From: DATKCN01 sp035513175
GTDB lineage: Bacteria > Chloroflexota > Chloroflexia > Thermomicrobiales > CFX8
Assembly (NCBI GenBank): GCA_035513175.1
Contig: DATKCN010000156.1
Span: forward strand, 1-9,680
Direction of reading: 5' to 3'
Length of the DNA: 9,680 nucleotides
Shown here: positions 1 to 5,738 of the stretch, piece by piece
Numbering within the stretch: position 1 is the first letter of the stretch
How the letters are laid out: every line of letters begins with the position of its first letter
The notes under the pieces: model-generated
Seen by the model: the letters and a program-made list of their open reading frames with translations, nothing else
The model's database searches: none
What the model was told of the DNA's origin: nothing
Program-made: the position numbers and the translations under genes

Positions 1-279
1 ACGGTCAGCAGCGCCGCCCGCGAGGGCGCGGCGTTCGGCATGATGTCGGCCGCGAAAGCCTCGAAAACGTCAGGCATTCGCGACGCCGCGCTGGCCGACG
101 CGCCGACGATCTGGGGAACGGCGCCGACGGTGGCCTCCGGGCCATGTGGGTCCGATCCACATGGCTACCAATGTGTCCAGGTGACCGTGTCGTACACCTT
201 CACCCCGTTCCTGAGCATACCGCCGATACCGAACAGTCTCAATATGACACGCACCGTGCAGATGAGGGTAATCAGTTGA
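1..279 (+). CDS. TadE-like minor pilin, 3' part only
   Basis: This frame is open from the first base of the window to a TGA at 277-279, so the gene begins upstream. The visible 92 residues begin TVSSAAREGAAFGMM. The AREGA-type segment is what normally follows the N-terminal membrane helix in TadE/TadE-like minor pilins, here lost off the window edge. The rest is a small extracellular domain with a Cys pair about 10 residues apart (around GPCGSDPHGYQC) and a final beta-rich part (VQVTVSYTFTPF...TRTVQMRV), typical of the TadE C-terminus. TadE-like proteins are membrane-anchored pseudopilins needed to assemble Flp/Tad pili. The stop overlaps the TTG start of the next TadE-like gene by 4 bases, which suggests translational coupling. 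An internal ATG at 40 is open but would cut off the conserved segment, so it is not the start. Family assignment rests on this short segment and the neighbours. Confidence 0.72.
   Translation, partial: TVSSAAREGAAFGMMSAAKASKTSGIRDAALADAPTIWGTAPTVASGPCGSDPHGYQCVQVTVSYTFTPFLSIPPIPNSLNMTRTVQMRVIS
264..268 (+). promoter_or_regulatory. Shine-Dalgarno site that selects the TTG start at 276
   Basis: GAGGG lies 7 bases before TTG at 276-278, inside the end of the upstream reading frame. It favours the TTG over the ATG at 309, which lies inside the prepilin motif and has no comparable site. Confidence 0.5.
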
Positions 280-680
280 GCGCTCGTCCCCGCCGTCGCG
301 GCCAGGCCATGGTCGAGTTTGCCCTCGCCGCGCCGATCCTGTTTCTGATGCTGTTCGGCGTCATCGAGGGTGGTCGCCTGATGTGGACGAACCACGAGCT
401 CACGAACGGGACCCGCGAAGGGGCCCGGGTCGCGATGGTCGGTGGAGCCAACGCAACCACTCCGGCAACGCAAGCCAGCATCGAAGCCGCGATCCTGGAT
501 CGCACGGCCGGGCTGGATGCCGGGCGTCTGACCGTGGCCCCGCCCGCGAATCTGGGCGGCGTCCCCGGCACGACGGTCGTCGTGGCCGCGACATACGACT
601 ACCAACCGATTATCGGCATGATCTTCGGCATGGGAGTCATCGAGCTGAACGCGCGCAGCGAGGTCATCATCCAGCACTGA
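276..680 (+). CDS. TadE-like minor pilin (pseudopilin)
   Basis: Predicted 134-residue Flp/Tad pilus assembly protein, inserted in the inner membrane by one N-terminal helix. I chose the TTG at 276 because it overlaps the previous stop (TTGA) and has a GAGGG site 7 bases upstream. It gives a short basic leader (SARPRRRG) followed by QAMVEFALAAPILFLMLFGV. This fits the type IV prepilin rule: G9 is the -1 position, E14 is +5, then a hydrophobic helix (about residues 15-30). Processing by a TadV/prepilin peptidase is therefore plausible. The TREGARVA segment (46-53) is the family hallmark after the helix. The remaining 80 residues form a small beta-rich periplasmic or extracellular domain. Length is normal for TadE-like proteins (about 130-160). 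It follows another TadE-like gene and precedes two TadG-like genes in the same direction, forming a minor-pilin operon. The frame stays open back to 144, but that extension is shadow sequence of the upstream gene. Confidence 0.85.
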   Translation: MSARPRRRGQAMVEFALAAPILFLMLFGVIEGGRLMWTNHELTNGTREGARVAMVGGANATTPATQASIEAAILDRTAGLDAGRLTVAPPANLGGVPGTTVVVAATYDYQPIIGMIFGMGVIELNARSEVIIQH

Positions 681-690
681 CGCAGCGCCA

Positions 691-730
691 GACGGCTCAG
701 CCGCCGGATCGCCGGCTCTGGCAGGCCGTC
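691..730 (+). other. intercistronic nested hairpin between tadE-like and tadG-like genes
   Basis: GACGGC (691-696) pairs with GCCGTC (725-730), and inside it AGCCG (699-703) pairs with CGGCT (713-717). It lies 10 bases after the TadE-like stop and 14 bases before the ribosome site of the next gene. There is no T-tract, so it looks more like an RNA-processing or stabilising structure, or a weak attenuator, than a strong terminator. Its role is inferred only. Confidence 0.35.
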
Positions 731-756
731 AGGCTAAACACTCCGGGAGGATAACG

Positions 757-2070
757 ATGCGACGCCAGGATTCAGATCGCACGCTGACGCTGCCGCGGGT
801 GACCGGCGGGCCGCGCCGGCGGACCGCCGGTCAGTCTCTCGTCCTGTTTGCCCTCTTCGGCTTCGTCCTGGTCGGCTTCATGGCGCTGGCGATCGATGGC
901 GGCTTCATTCTGGCCGAGCGGCGCCAGGTGCAGTCGGCGGCCGACGCTGCCGCGCTGGCCGCCGCCCGATCGGTGCTGGACCTGCGCCCCCTGCAGGTTA
1001 ACCCCTCGGGCCAGACATACGGCGCCGCGAACTCCAGGGCGGGCAGCACGGTCGACATCAACTGGCCGCCGCTGTCGGGGCCGCATACGGGCGACCCGTT
1101 TTATGTCGAGGCGATCGTCAGCCAGCCGGTGCAACAATTCTTCGTCGGCGCGCTGTATAGCGGCGACTGGTCGGTCACCGCCCGCGCCGTGGCCGGCGTC
1201 GAGCCGATCGTGCGCCCATACGCGCTGCTGGCGCTGCGGGACTGCGCGAGCGGTGGAACCGGCATCTACATCAACGGCTCGGGCTCGGTGGACGTGCATA
1301 CGGGCAGCATCATGTCCAACTGCAACATCGCCCGCTCCGGGCAGTCGAGCGTCGTCACGGCGGGCGGCACGATCGACGCCGCCGGCACGATCGATCCGGG
1401 CTCGCTGTGGTCCGCGGGCGCCGGCTATCACCAGCGGCCCGTCGTGAATGACCCCGTCATCGAGTCCGGCATCGTGCCCCCGTCGCGGGACGCGGCCAAG
1501 ACGGTGGGCAACGTCACGACCAGCGCGCAGCTGCAACTAGCCGTCACGAACATCCAGCCTAATGGCCGCTGTCCGGGCGGCGCGACCTGCGTCATGGAAC
1601 CAGGCTACTACGGCGGCAACCTGAACGTCGACGTGCACGGCACGCTGCAGATGAAGCCTGGCATCTACTACTTTGGCGACAGCTTCACGCTCACCACGAC
1701 GAGCGACAACGCGGTCGTGCAGGGCCTCGGCGTGCTGCTCTACATCACCGACAGCGCGGCGTTTACGCCATCCAACGCGGCCATACACTTAGCCGCCGCC
1801 CCAACGTCGCTGTACTCCCCCAATGGGCTCGACGGCATGGTGATGTGGATCGCGAACTGCACGCCGTTCATGATGATGGCGAATGGCTCCTTCACGCTGG
1901 AAGGCGTGCTCTACGCCCCCTGCTCGCAGGTGCGGCTGTACGGCTCGCCCGGCTCCAACGGCGTCCAGGTGATCGTCGGCAACCTGGAGCTGTCCGGCGG
2001 CGGCTCGTTCGACATTCTGTATACCGACTACATCAGCGCAAACTCCCCAATGGTCTTCCTGATCGAGTAG
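757..2070 (+). CDS. TadG-like pilus-assembly protein with long extracellular domain (paralogue 1)
   Basis: The product has 437 residues. The ATG is preceded by GGGAGGA (745-751). After a basic leader (RRR at 20-22) comes the Tad/TadG N-terminal domain: a membrane helix at about 27-46 (GQSLVLFALFGFVLVGFMAL), then AIDGGFILAERRQVQSAAD, followed by an Ala-rich helix (AALAAARSVL), the hallmark of the putative Flp pilus-assembly TadE/G-like domain. The part to about residue 150 (VQQFFVGAL, WSVTARAVAGVE) is typical TadG. The remaining 290 residues are Gly/Ser/Asn-rich with short beta-strand-like segments (GIYINGSGSVDVHTGSIMSN, PGIYYFGDSFTLT, FTLEGVLYAP, LELSGGGSFDI), suggesting a beta-helix-like extracellular domain. 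Cysteines at 272/278 and 368/389 match those of the downstream paralogue; C163 and C189 are unique to this copy. TadG proteins are minor pilus-associated components anchored in the inner membrane. No TadG von Willebrand domain is evident. Both paralogues end in a hydrophobic stretch plus Glu (VFLIE here). Confidence 0.85.
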   Translation: MRRQDSDRTLTLPRVTGGPRRRTAGQSLVLFALFGFVLVGFMALAIDGGFILAERRQVQSAADAAALAAARSVLDLRPLQVNPSGQTYGAANSRAGSTVDINWPPLSGPHTGDPFYVEAIVSQPVQQFFVGALYSGDWSVTARAVAGVEPIVRPYALLALRDCASGGTGIYINGSGSVDVHTGSIMSNCNIARSGQSSVVTAGGTIDAAGTIDPGSLWSAGAGYHQRPVVNDPVIESGIVPPSRDAAKTVGNVTTSAQLQLAVTNIQPNGRCPGGATCVMEPGYYGGNLNVDVHGTLQMKPGIYYFGDSFTLTTTSDNAVVQGLGVLLYITDSAAFTPSNAAIHLAAAPTSLYSPNGLDGMVMWIANCTPFMMMANGSFTLEGVLYAPCSQVRLYGSPGSNGVQVIVGNLELSGGGSFDILYTDYISANSPMVFLIE

Positions 2071-2088
2071 GCCGAGGCCTGCACGCGC

Positions 2089-2125
2089 CCCGAGGGGCAG
2101 CCCGGTCGCCGTGCTGCCCCTCGGG
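2089..2125 (+). terminator. GC hairpin after the first tadG-like gene
   Basis: CCCGAGGGGCAG (2089-2100) and CTGCCCCTCGGG (2114-2125) form a perfect 12-bp stem with a 13-base loop, 18 bases after the stop at 2070. No T-tract follows, so Rho-independent termination is not certain. It may instead reduce read-through into the second tadG-like gene or protect the mRNA 3' end. Confidence 0.5.
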
Positions 2126-2162
2126 CGGATCGCGTGAGCCAGGGCCGCCGCCCGCGGAGGCT

Positions 2163-2246
2163 TGGGAGCCGGGTCCCGACCTGAACCGGGACCCCCGTAC
2201 CTCCGCCGGTGGGACAAACGATTCTGTTCCAACGTACCGGGCTGCC
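2163..2246 (-). other. decayed tRNA-like sequence (not a functional tRNA)
   Basis: Read on the minus strand from 2246 to 2163, the segment has a tRNA-like order of parts. A 5' GGCAGCC can pair with a 3' GGCTCCC (6 of 7 pairs) and is followed by an A like a discriminator base. Next come CGGTA and GTTGG, resembling a D-arm with a few bases missing; GGCGGAGGTAC, resembling the 3' side of an anticodon stem and variable loop; and GGTTCAGGTC, resembling a T-loop inside a perfect 8-bp stem (2171-2178 with 2187-2194). No proper anticodon stem-loop forms, three extra bases separate the T-arm from the acceptor strand, and no CCA is encoded. I read it as a tRNA-derived relic or chance palindrome. The T-arm hairpin is certain as a structure; the tRNA origin is inference. 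Confidence 0.3.
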
Positions 2247-2341
2247 AGTACCCTCAGGTTAATCAGCAACGTGTCCGGGTCGTCGATGCCACCGACTGGT
2301 GTGCGGCGGCCACGATGCGTTGGGAATCAGGAGGCGCATCC

Positions 2342-3592
2342 ATGCATACGCGAGGTCCGACCGGATCGTTCATACGTCGGCCGCGGTTATCCCGTCCGGG
2401 GAGACGCTTATCATCCCCTGGGCAGGCGTTGGTTCTCTTTGCACTCTTTGCCTTCGTTATCGTTGGCTTCATGGCCCTCTCCGTCGACGGCGGCTTCATT
2501 CTGGCCGAGCGTCGTCAAGTCCAGACAGCCGCTGATGCCGGGGCGCTGGCGGCCGCCAAGGCGGTGCTCGACAACCGGGCCGGCATCATGGTTTCCAGCG
2601 GCCAGACCTACGCGGCCGCGAACGCCGCTCCCGGAGCGGCCGTTCAGGTGCTGCGCCCGCCGGCCACCGGCGCCTACGCTGGCAACAATGACTACATCCA
2701 GGTCGTCGTCACGCAGGACGTGCAGCAGTTCTTCGTTGGCGCGCTCTACACGGGCGCGTGGAACGTCACCGCGTCAGCCACCGCCGGAGTCGAAACCGAG
2801 CCTGCCAACTACGCGCTTATCACGTTGGAGCGCAATGCGACGCCGGGCATCTACCTGAACGGCACCACCGGCATCGTGATCACCGGCGACGAAGCCAGCG
2901 CAATGGCCAACACGAACATCCATTCCAACGGCGTGACGTCCTTCACGACAACCGGCACCATCGACGCGAACACAACGATCGCGGTCGGTGGCGGCGCGTG
3001 GAATCCCGCCGGTCGCATCCGCGAGAACCAGCCACAGATCGACGACCCGCTGGGAGCCGTGCCCGTGCCCCCTAAGGGCCCGGCCCGCACCTTCGCCGCG
3101 GACTGCCCGGGCGACGTCTGCCAGCCGGGCTGGTATCGAAACCAGGATGTCACGCTCAGCGGGACGTGGACGTTCGCGCCAGGCGTCTACTACTTCGAGA
3201 ACACCGACGTTGCCCTGCAGAACACGAACGCCAGGATTCAGGGCACAGACGTGCTGCTGTACTTCGACAGCAACAGCTCGTTCGACCCCAAGAACGGCGA
3301 AGTTCACCTGACCGGCGACCCGACGCCGCAGTACGCAGGCGGGCAGCCGGGCATGGTGTTCTGGTACGACCGCTGCAATACCCTCGACATGCAGGGCAAC
3401 GCCGAACTGTATTTCAATGGCATCTTCTACGCGCCCTGTGCGCTGGTGCAGATGCGGGGCACGCCGGGCCAGGAGTCGGTCAACGGCCAGCTGATCGTCA
3501 GCAGGCTGGACGTGCGCGGCACGGCGGACCTGGGCATCGTCTACCACTCGTGGGTAGACACGGATCGACCACGCGTCTACCTCGTCGAGTAA
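2342..3592 (+). CDS. TadG-like pilus-assembly protein with long extracellular domain (paralogue 2)
   Basis: The product has 416 residues. The ATG at 2342 is chosen because AGGAGG (2329-2334) lies 7 bases upstream; in-frame ATGs at 2315 and 2162 lack such a site. It is a clear paralogue of the gene at 757-2070. It has the same Tad N-terminus (membrane helix about 29-47, then DGGFILAERRQVQTAADAGA), the same DVQQFFVGALYTG and WNVTASATAGVE, and a similar Gly/Asn-rich beta-strand-like C-terminal region (GIYLNGTTGIVITG, PGVYYFENTDVALQ, LYFNGIFYAPC). Cysteines at 255/260 and 345/366 correspond to 272/278 and 368/389 of the first copy; the 21-residue spacing of the second pair is identical. The end (VYLVE) also matches. 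The extracellular parts have diverged far more than the membrane part, as expected for duplicated pilus-tip or adhesive minor components. A role in Tad/Flp pilus assembly or surface display is likely; the ligand is unknown. A strong hairpin after the stop closes the cluster. Confidence 0.84.
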   Translation: MHTRGPTGSFIRRPRLSRPGRRLSSPGQALVLFALFAFVIVGFMALSVDGGFILAERRQVQTAADAGALAAAKAVLDNRAGIMVSSGQTYAAANAAPGAAVQVLRPPATGAYAGNNDYIQVVVTQDVQQFFVGALYTGAWNVTASATAGVETEPANYALITLERNATPGIYLNGTTGIVITGDEASAMANTNIHSNGVTSFTTTGTIDANTTIAVGGGAWNPAGRIRENQPQIDDPLGAVPVPPKGPARTFAADCPGDVCQPGWYRNQDVTLSGTWTFAPGVYYFENTDVALQNTNARIQGTDVLLYFDSNSSFDPKNGEVHLTGDPTPQYAGGQPGMVFWYDRCNTLDMQGNAELYFNGIFYAPCALVQMRGTPGQESVNGQLIVSRLDVRGTADLGIVYHSWVDTDRPRVYLVE

Positions 3593-3613
3593 TCGTCACG
3601 CGCTCGGTGCTTG

Positions 3614-3644
3614 GCCGTCCGGTCCCCAGTGGGGGCCGGGCGGC
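3614..3644 (+). terminator. 14-bp hairpin closing the pilin cluster
   Basis: The arms 3614-3627 and 3631-3644 pair over 14 positions (12 Watson-Crick plus two G-U in the + transcript) around the loop AGT. It lies 21 bases after the second TadG stop and 3 bases beyond the stop of the convergent methyltransferase. On the minus transcript the two G-U pairs become A-C mismatches, so the structure favours the + strand. There is no T-run, as is common for terminators in high-GC genomes. Confidence 0.6.
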
Positions 3645-3647
3645 GCG

Positions 3648-4214
3648 TCACGTTCTGAAGCGGCTCACGAGCAACCCACCGGCAATCGGCAGCAGCACGC
3701 TGTCGAACGTGCTGTCCGCTTCGACCTCGTCGCGGTATGGCTGGGTCTCTTTCGGGTGGGACAGAATGTTGTCGGCCACGACCAGCGAGCCGGGGCGGAT
3801 GAGCCTGCGCACCTCGCGCAGGTAGTCCACGTAGCGTCCCTTGTCGGCGTCGATGAAGACCAGGTCGAACGCTCCGCCCAGTGCCTGCAGCGACGCGACC
3901 GCCGGTCCCTCGACGATTGTCACGACGCGCTCCAGACCCGCCCGCTTGACGTTCTGATGCGCCATGTCGATCTTGCCCGGCTCGATCTCCAGCGTGACCA
4001 GCGCTCCCTCGTCCGCTTCCCGCGCCAGGGCGCGGGCCATCCAGAGCGCCGAGTAGCCATTCGACGTGCCCACCTCCAGCACGCGCCGCGCGCCGAGCAG
4101 GCCGATCAGCCAGGCCAGCAAGGCGCCACCCTGCGGCCCGACGTTCCACATCCCGCCCTCGCGCTCCGACAGCGCTTCCAGCTCGGCCAGCAGCCCATCG
4201 ATATCAGCCTGCAC
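3648..4214 (-). CDS. cation-dependent SAM O-methyltransferase (catechol/caffeoyl-CoA OMT family)
   Basis: 188 residues from the GTG at 4214. Predicted cytosolic class I methyltransferase that transfers a methyl group from S-adenosylmethionine to a hydroxyl, usually of a catechol-like or phenolic substrate, with a divalent metal. SAM-binding motif I is VLEVGTSNGYSALWMA (residues 45-60). E76 and E78 end the second strand (LVTLEIE). The metal-binding signature of the Methyltransf_3 family is present: D122 in FIDADKGRY and D148-N149 in VVADNIL. The N-terminal region contains a GPQGGALLAWLIGLLGARR helix (26-44). The start is set by AGGAGG (complement of 4224-4229) 9 bases upstream of GTG. An alternative GTG at 4283 would give 211 residues, nearer the usual 210-220, so the N-terminus is uncertain. 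The gene converges on the tadG terminator and is divergent from the FAH-family gene. The substrate cannot be read from the sequence. Confidence 0.85.
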   Translation of the reverse strand: MQADIDGLLAELEALSEREGGMWNVGPQGGALLAWLIGLLGARRVLEVGTSNGYSALWMARALAREADEGALVTLEIEPGKIDMAHQNVKRAGLERVVTIVEGPAVASLQALGGAFDLVFIDADKGRYVDYLREVRRLIRPGSLVVADNILSHPKETQPYRDEVEADSTFDSVLLPIAGGLLVSRFRT

Positions 4215-4223
4215 GCGCTCCGC

Positions 4224-4229
4224 CCTCCT
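4224..4229 (-). promoter_or_regulatory. Shine-Dalgarno site selecting the O-methyltransferase start
   Basis: AGGAGG on the minus strand, 9 bases before GTG at 4214. The only other reasonable start, GTG at 4283, has no equivalent site. Confidence 0.5.
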
Positions 4230-4382
4230 GCCCCGCGGCGTCCGCTCGCGAATCGTTCGTGCGACAATAGCACCAATTCCCACGCCGGCGTGCCGCGGGC
4301 GAGCGGGCGAGCGGACAGGTGGGCGCCACGTGACGGCGCCAGACGCCCCGGTCGAGCCGACAGGTTGAAATGAGGAGACGGC

Positions 4383-5156
4383 ATGCACATCACCCGCTAT
4401 CGTCTGAACGACATCGAAGCGGTCGGCGTGATCGAGAACGGCATCGTGCGTGAAGCGCGCGGCGACATCTTTGGCAAGCTGTCGGTCGGGCCGGAGATTG
4501 GGCCCATCGATGAGGTCGAGCTGCTCGCGCCGGTGACGCCCAGCAAGCTGATCGCGATTGGGCTGAACTATCAGGACCACATCGCTCAGGACGCGCCACA
4601 GTTCGAGGTCCCGGCCAACCCGATCGTTTTCCTCAAGCCGCCGTCCGCGATCGCCGGTCACAACACGCCCATCGTCATGCCGCGCGGCGTCGAGCGCACC
4701 GACGCGGAAGCGGAGCTGTCGATCGTGATTGGCAGGCAGGCGCGCCACGTCAAGGCCGCCAACGCCTATGACGTCATCCTCGGCTTCTGCCCCGGCAACG
4801 ATGTCAGCGCGCGCGATTACCAGTTCAAGGACGGGCAGTGGTCGCGCGCCAAGGGCTTCGACACCTTCGCGCCGCTGGGCCCGGCCATCGTCACCGACGT
4901 GCGCGCCGACGACCTGGCGATCTCCTGCCGCATCAACGGCGAGACGAAGCAGTCGTCCTCGACGAAGCACCTGATCTTCGACGTGCCGTACCTGATCGAG
5001 TTCCTGAGCCGCGTCATGACCCTCATGCCGGGGGACGTGATCATGACCGGCACGCCGGCCGGCCCGCCGAAGCTGGAGCCGGGCGACGTGTGCGAGATCG
5101 AGATCGAAGGTCTCGGCGTGCTGCGCAACACCGTCGTGCTGGAGGATGAGCTGTAG
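4383..5156 (+). CDS. fumarylacetoacetate hydrolase (FAH) family protein
   Basis: The product has 257 residues. The ATG is preceded by GAGGAG (4372-4377). FAH-superfamily enzymes are metal-dependent and act on acylpyruvate-type or 2-oxo-dioic compounds (hydrolysis, decarboxylation or isomerisation), often at the end of aromatic catabolism. A short N-terminal domain (1-50) is followed by the catalytic FAH fold. Recognisable motifs are KLIAIGLNYQDH (55-66), PIVFLKPPSAIAGH (80-93), the metal ligands E109 and E111 in DAEAELSIVIG with D140 in GNDVSARDYQ, K157 in AKGFDTFAPLGP, and the terminal MTGTPAGPPKLEPGD loop. Length matches the single-domain bacterial subfamily (about 250-300), often annotated 2-hydroxyhepta-2,4-diene-1,7-dioate isomerase/5-carboxymethyl-2-oxo-hex-3-ene-1,7-dioate decarboxylase. 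No other pathway genes flank it, so the substrate is open. It is divergent from the O-methyltransferase. The stop is followed directly by a G-rich motif that opens a repeat-filled intergenic block. Confidence 0.9.
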   Translation: MHITRYRLNDIEAVGVIENGIVREARGDIFGKLSVGPEIGPIDEVELLAPVTPSKLIAIGLNYQDHIAQDAPQFEVPANPIVFLKPPSAIAGHNTPIVMPRGVERTDAEAELSIVIGRQARHVKAANAYDVILGFCPGNDVSARDYQFKDGQWSRAKGFDTFAPLGPAIVTDVRADDLAISCRINGETKQSSSTKHLIFDVPYLIEFLSRVMTLMPGDVIMTGTPAGPPKLEPGDVCEIEIEGLGVLRNTVVLEDEL

Positions 5157-5181
5157 GCGAGGGCCGAGGGGCGCGGGAGGA

Positions 5182-5239
5182 CGGGAATCTAAAGGCGCTC
5201 ATTCCTTAACACCACCAAATGATTGCCTTTAGATTCCCG
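5182..5239. repeat. long hairpin A, loop contains CCTTAACA
   Basis: CGGGAATCTAAAGGC (5182-5196) and its perfect complement GCCTTTAGATTCCCG (5225-5239) form a 15-bp stem. After a small internal mismatch, TCATT (5199-5203) pairs with AATGA (5218-5222), leaving a loop that begins CCTTAACA (5204-5211). It lies 25 bases after the FAH stop and could terminate or stabilise that transcript. The same 8-base loop sequence recurs in hairpin B. Confidence 0.75.
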
Positions 5240-5318
5240 CACTGTGGGGGCCGCTCGCGGCCAACCCCGCGTAGGGGAGGCCCCGGGTGGCCTCCCGGTT
5301 TGGGCGTCACGGTCGTTT

Positions 5319-5367
5319 GCGCGGTGGTCCACGTTGGTCCTCAGATGCCGGACCGCCCGGCCGTCCA
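5319..5367 (+). repeat. 49-base direct repeat, unit 1
   Basis: It is identical to 5404-5452 over the first 39 bases (5319-5357), then one mismatch, then 9 more matching bases (GGCCGTCCA). The repeat period is 85 bases. It lies inside the arms of palindromic element copy 1. Confidence 0.85.
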
Positions 5368-5388
5368 GACCGGGGCCGCCCGGTCTGG
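5365..5388. repeat. 10-bp perfect palindrome between the direct repeats
   Basis: CCAGACCGGG (5365-5374) and CCCGGTCTGG (5379-5388) form a perfect stem around a 4-base loop, at the centre of copy 1. Confidence 0.65.
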
Positions 5389-5403
5389 GTTCCCATGCAG
5401 CCC

Positions 5404-5452
5404 GCGCGGTGGTCCACGTTGGTCCTCAGATGCCGGACCGCCGGGCCGTCCA
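5404..5452 (+). repeat. 49-base direct repeat, unit 2
   Basis: Second copy of the unit at 5319-5367, with one difference (C at 5358, G at 5443). The unit ends in GGCCGTCCA, merging into the right arm of the palindromic element. Confidence 0.85.
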
Positions 5453-5547
5453 ACCCGGGAGGCCACCCGGGGCGTCCCCTACGTCGGATCGGTGATCGCC
5501 CTCCCTATCCCGTTGCCGTGTTATCAAGCAAAATGTGAATAACCGTC

Positions 5548-5589
5548 TCAAGGACGCCAAGCCTTAACAACGACACTTGGCGTCCTTGA
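5548..5589. repeat. hairpin B, loop contains CCTTAACA
   Basis: TCAAGGACGCCAAG (5548-5561) pairs perfectly with CTTGGCGTCCTTGA (5576-5589), a 14-bp stem around a 14-base loop starting CCTTAACA (5562-5569). The stem is unrelated to that of hairpin A while the loop start is identical and in the same orientation. Confidence 0.75.
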
Positions 5590-5635
5590 CCGTGCCGCTC
5601 CTCGCAGCCCTCGACCCTCATCCCTCGCCCAACGG

Positions 5636-5664
5636 TTGCGCTCTGCCGCCGGAGTTCGTACACT
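5636..5664 (+). promoter_or_regulatory. possible sigma70-type promoter for the carboxypeptidase
   Basis: TTGCGC (5636-5641) and TACACT (5659-5664) are separated by exactly 17 bases, 75 bases before the GTG start. The -35 match is only 3 of 6 and the -10 match 4 of 6, so this is a tentative call. Confidence 0.3.
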
Positions 5665-5738
5665 CGGAAGCTGATCGATCGTCATTCGCCGGTGCTTCCA
5701 TAACATAGGCACATGGGCAGGTCCAGCTGGAGACCCTC

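Larger units (their letters stand above)
5270..5483. repeat. palindromic intergenic element, copy 1
   Basis: The two 33-base arms 5270-5302 and 5451-5483 are inverted copies with two mismatches; the core is CGTAGGGGA followed by GGCCTCCC on the left. The left arm, taken as 5268-5303, matches the left arm of copy 2 (6721-6756) at 33 of 36 positions, so both belong to one dispersed family. Each arm is itself largely self-complementary (GGGAGGCC-type blocks). No transposase, open frame or clear target-site duplication is seen. MITE-like or REP-like origin is inferred. Confidence 0.75.
5157..5738. other. 582-base non-coding block packed with palindromic and direct repeats
   Basis: No convincing gene; the short open frames here are low-complexity translations of the repeats. 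In order it holds: a G-rich motif GCGAGGGCCGAGGGG right after the FAH stop (5157-5171), a long hairpin (5182-5239), a palindromic element (5270-5483) containing two 49-base direct repeats, a second hairpin (5548-5589), a C-rich stretch (5603-5630) that is roughly the reverse complement of the first motif, and a possible promoter for the downstream carboxypeptidase. The outer arms, hairpins and inner arms are arranged almost symmetrically. Confidence 0.7.

Noticed and set aside
141..165. 9-bp inverted repeat GCCATGTGG/CCACATGGC
   Set aside because: It lies inside the TadE-like coding frame and encodes ordinary residues; a single small palindrome in GC-rich coding DNA is not evidence of a regulatory site.
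1845..2858. 337-residue open frame on the plus strand across the tadG gap
   Set aside because: It overlaps both TadG-like genes in another frame and is low-complexity; the PDLNRDP-type segment is what an antisense tRNA-like sequence gives when translated.
4295..4314. Short tandem GCGGGCGA repeat in the divergent promoter region
   Set aside because: Only about 2.5 units of 8 bases; likely low-complexity GC sequence, with no convincing -35/-10 pair around it.
4215..4970. Extension of the methyltransferase frame far upstream on the minus strand
   Set aside because: It runs through the divergent FAH-family gene and has no relevant similarity; the GTG at 4214 has the ribosome site.
5319..5452. 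Possible CRISPR-like array
   Set aside because: There are only two repeats, each 49 bases with a 36-base gap that is itself a palindrome, and no cas genes are near.
5182..5589. Integron attC sites for the CCTTAACA hairpins
   Set aside because: attC core boxes lie at the base of the stem (GTTRRRY/RYYYAAC), whereas CCTTAACA is in the loop, and no integrase or cassette structure is present.
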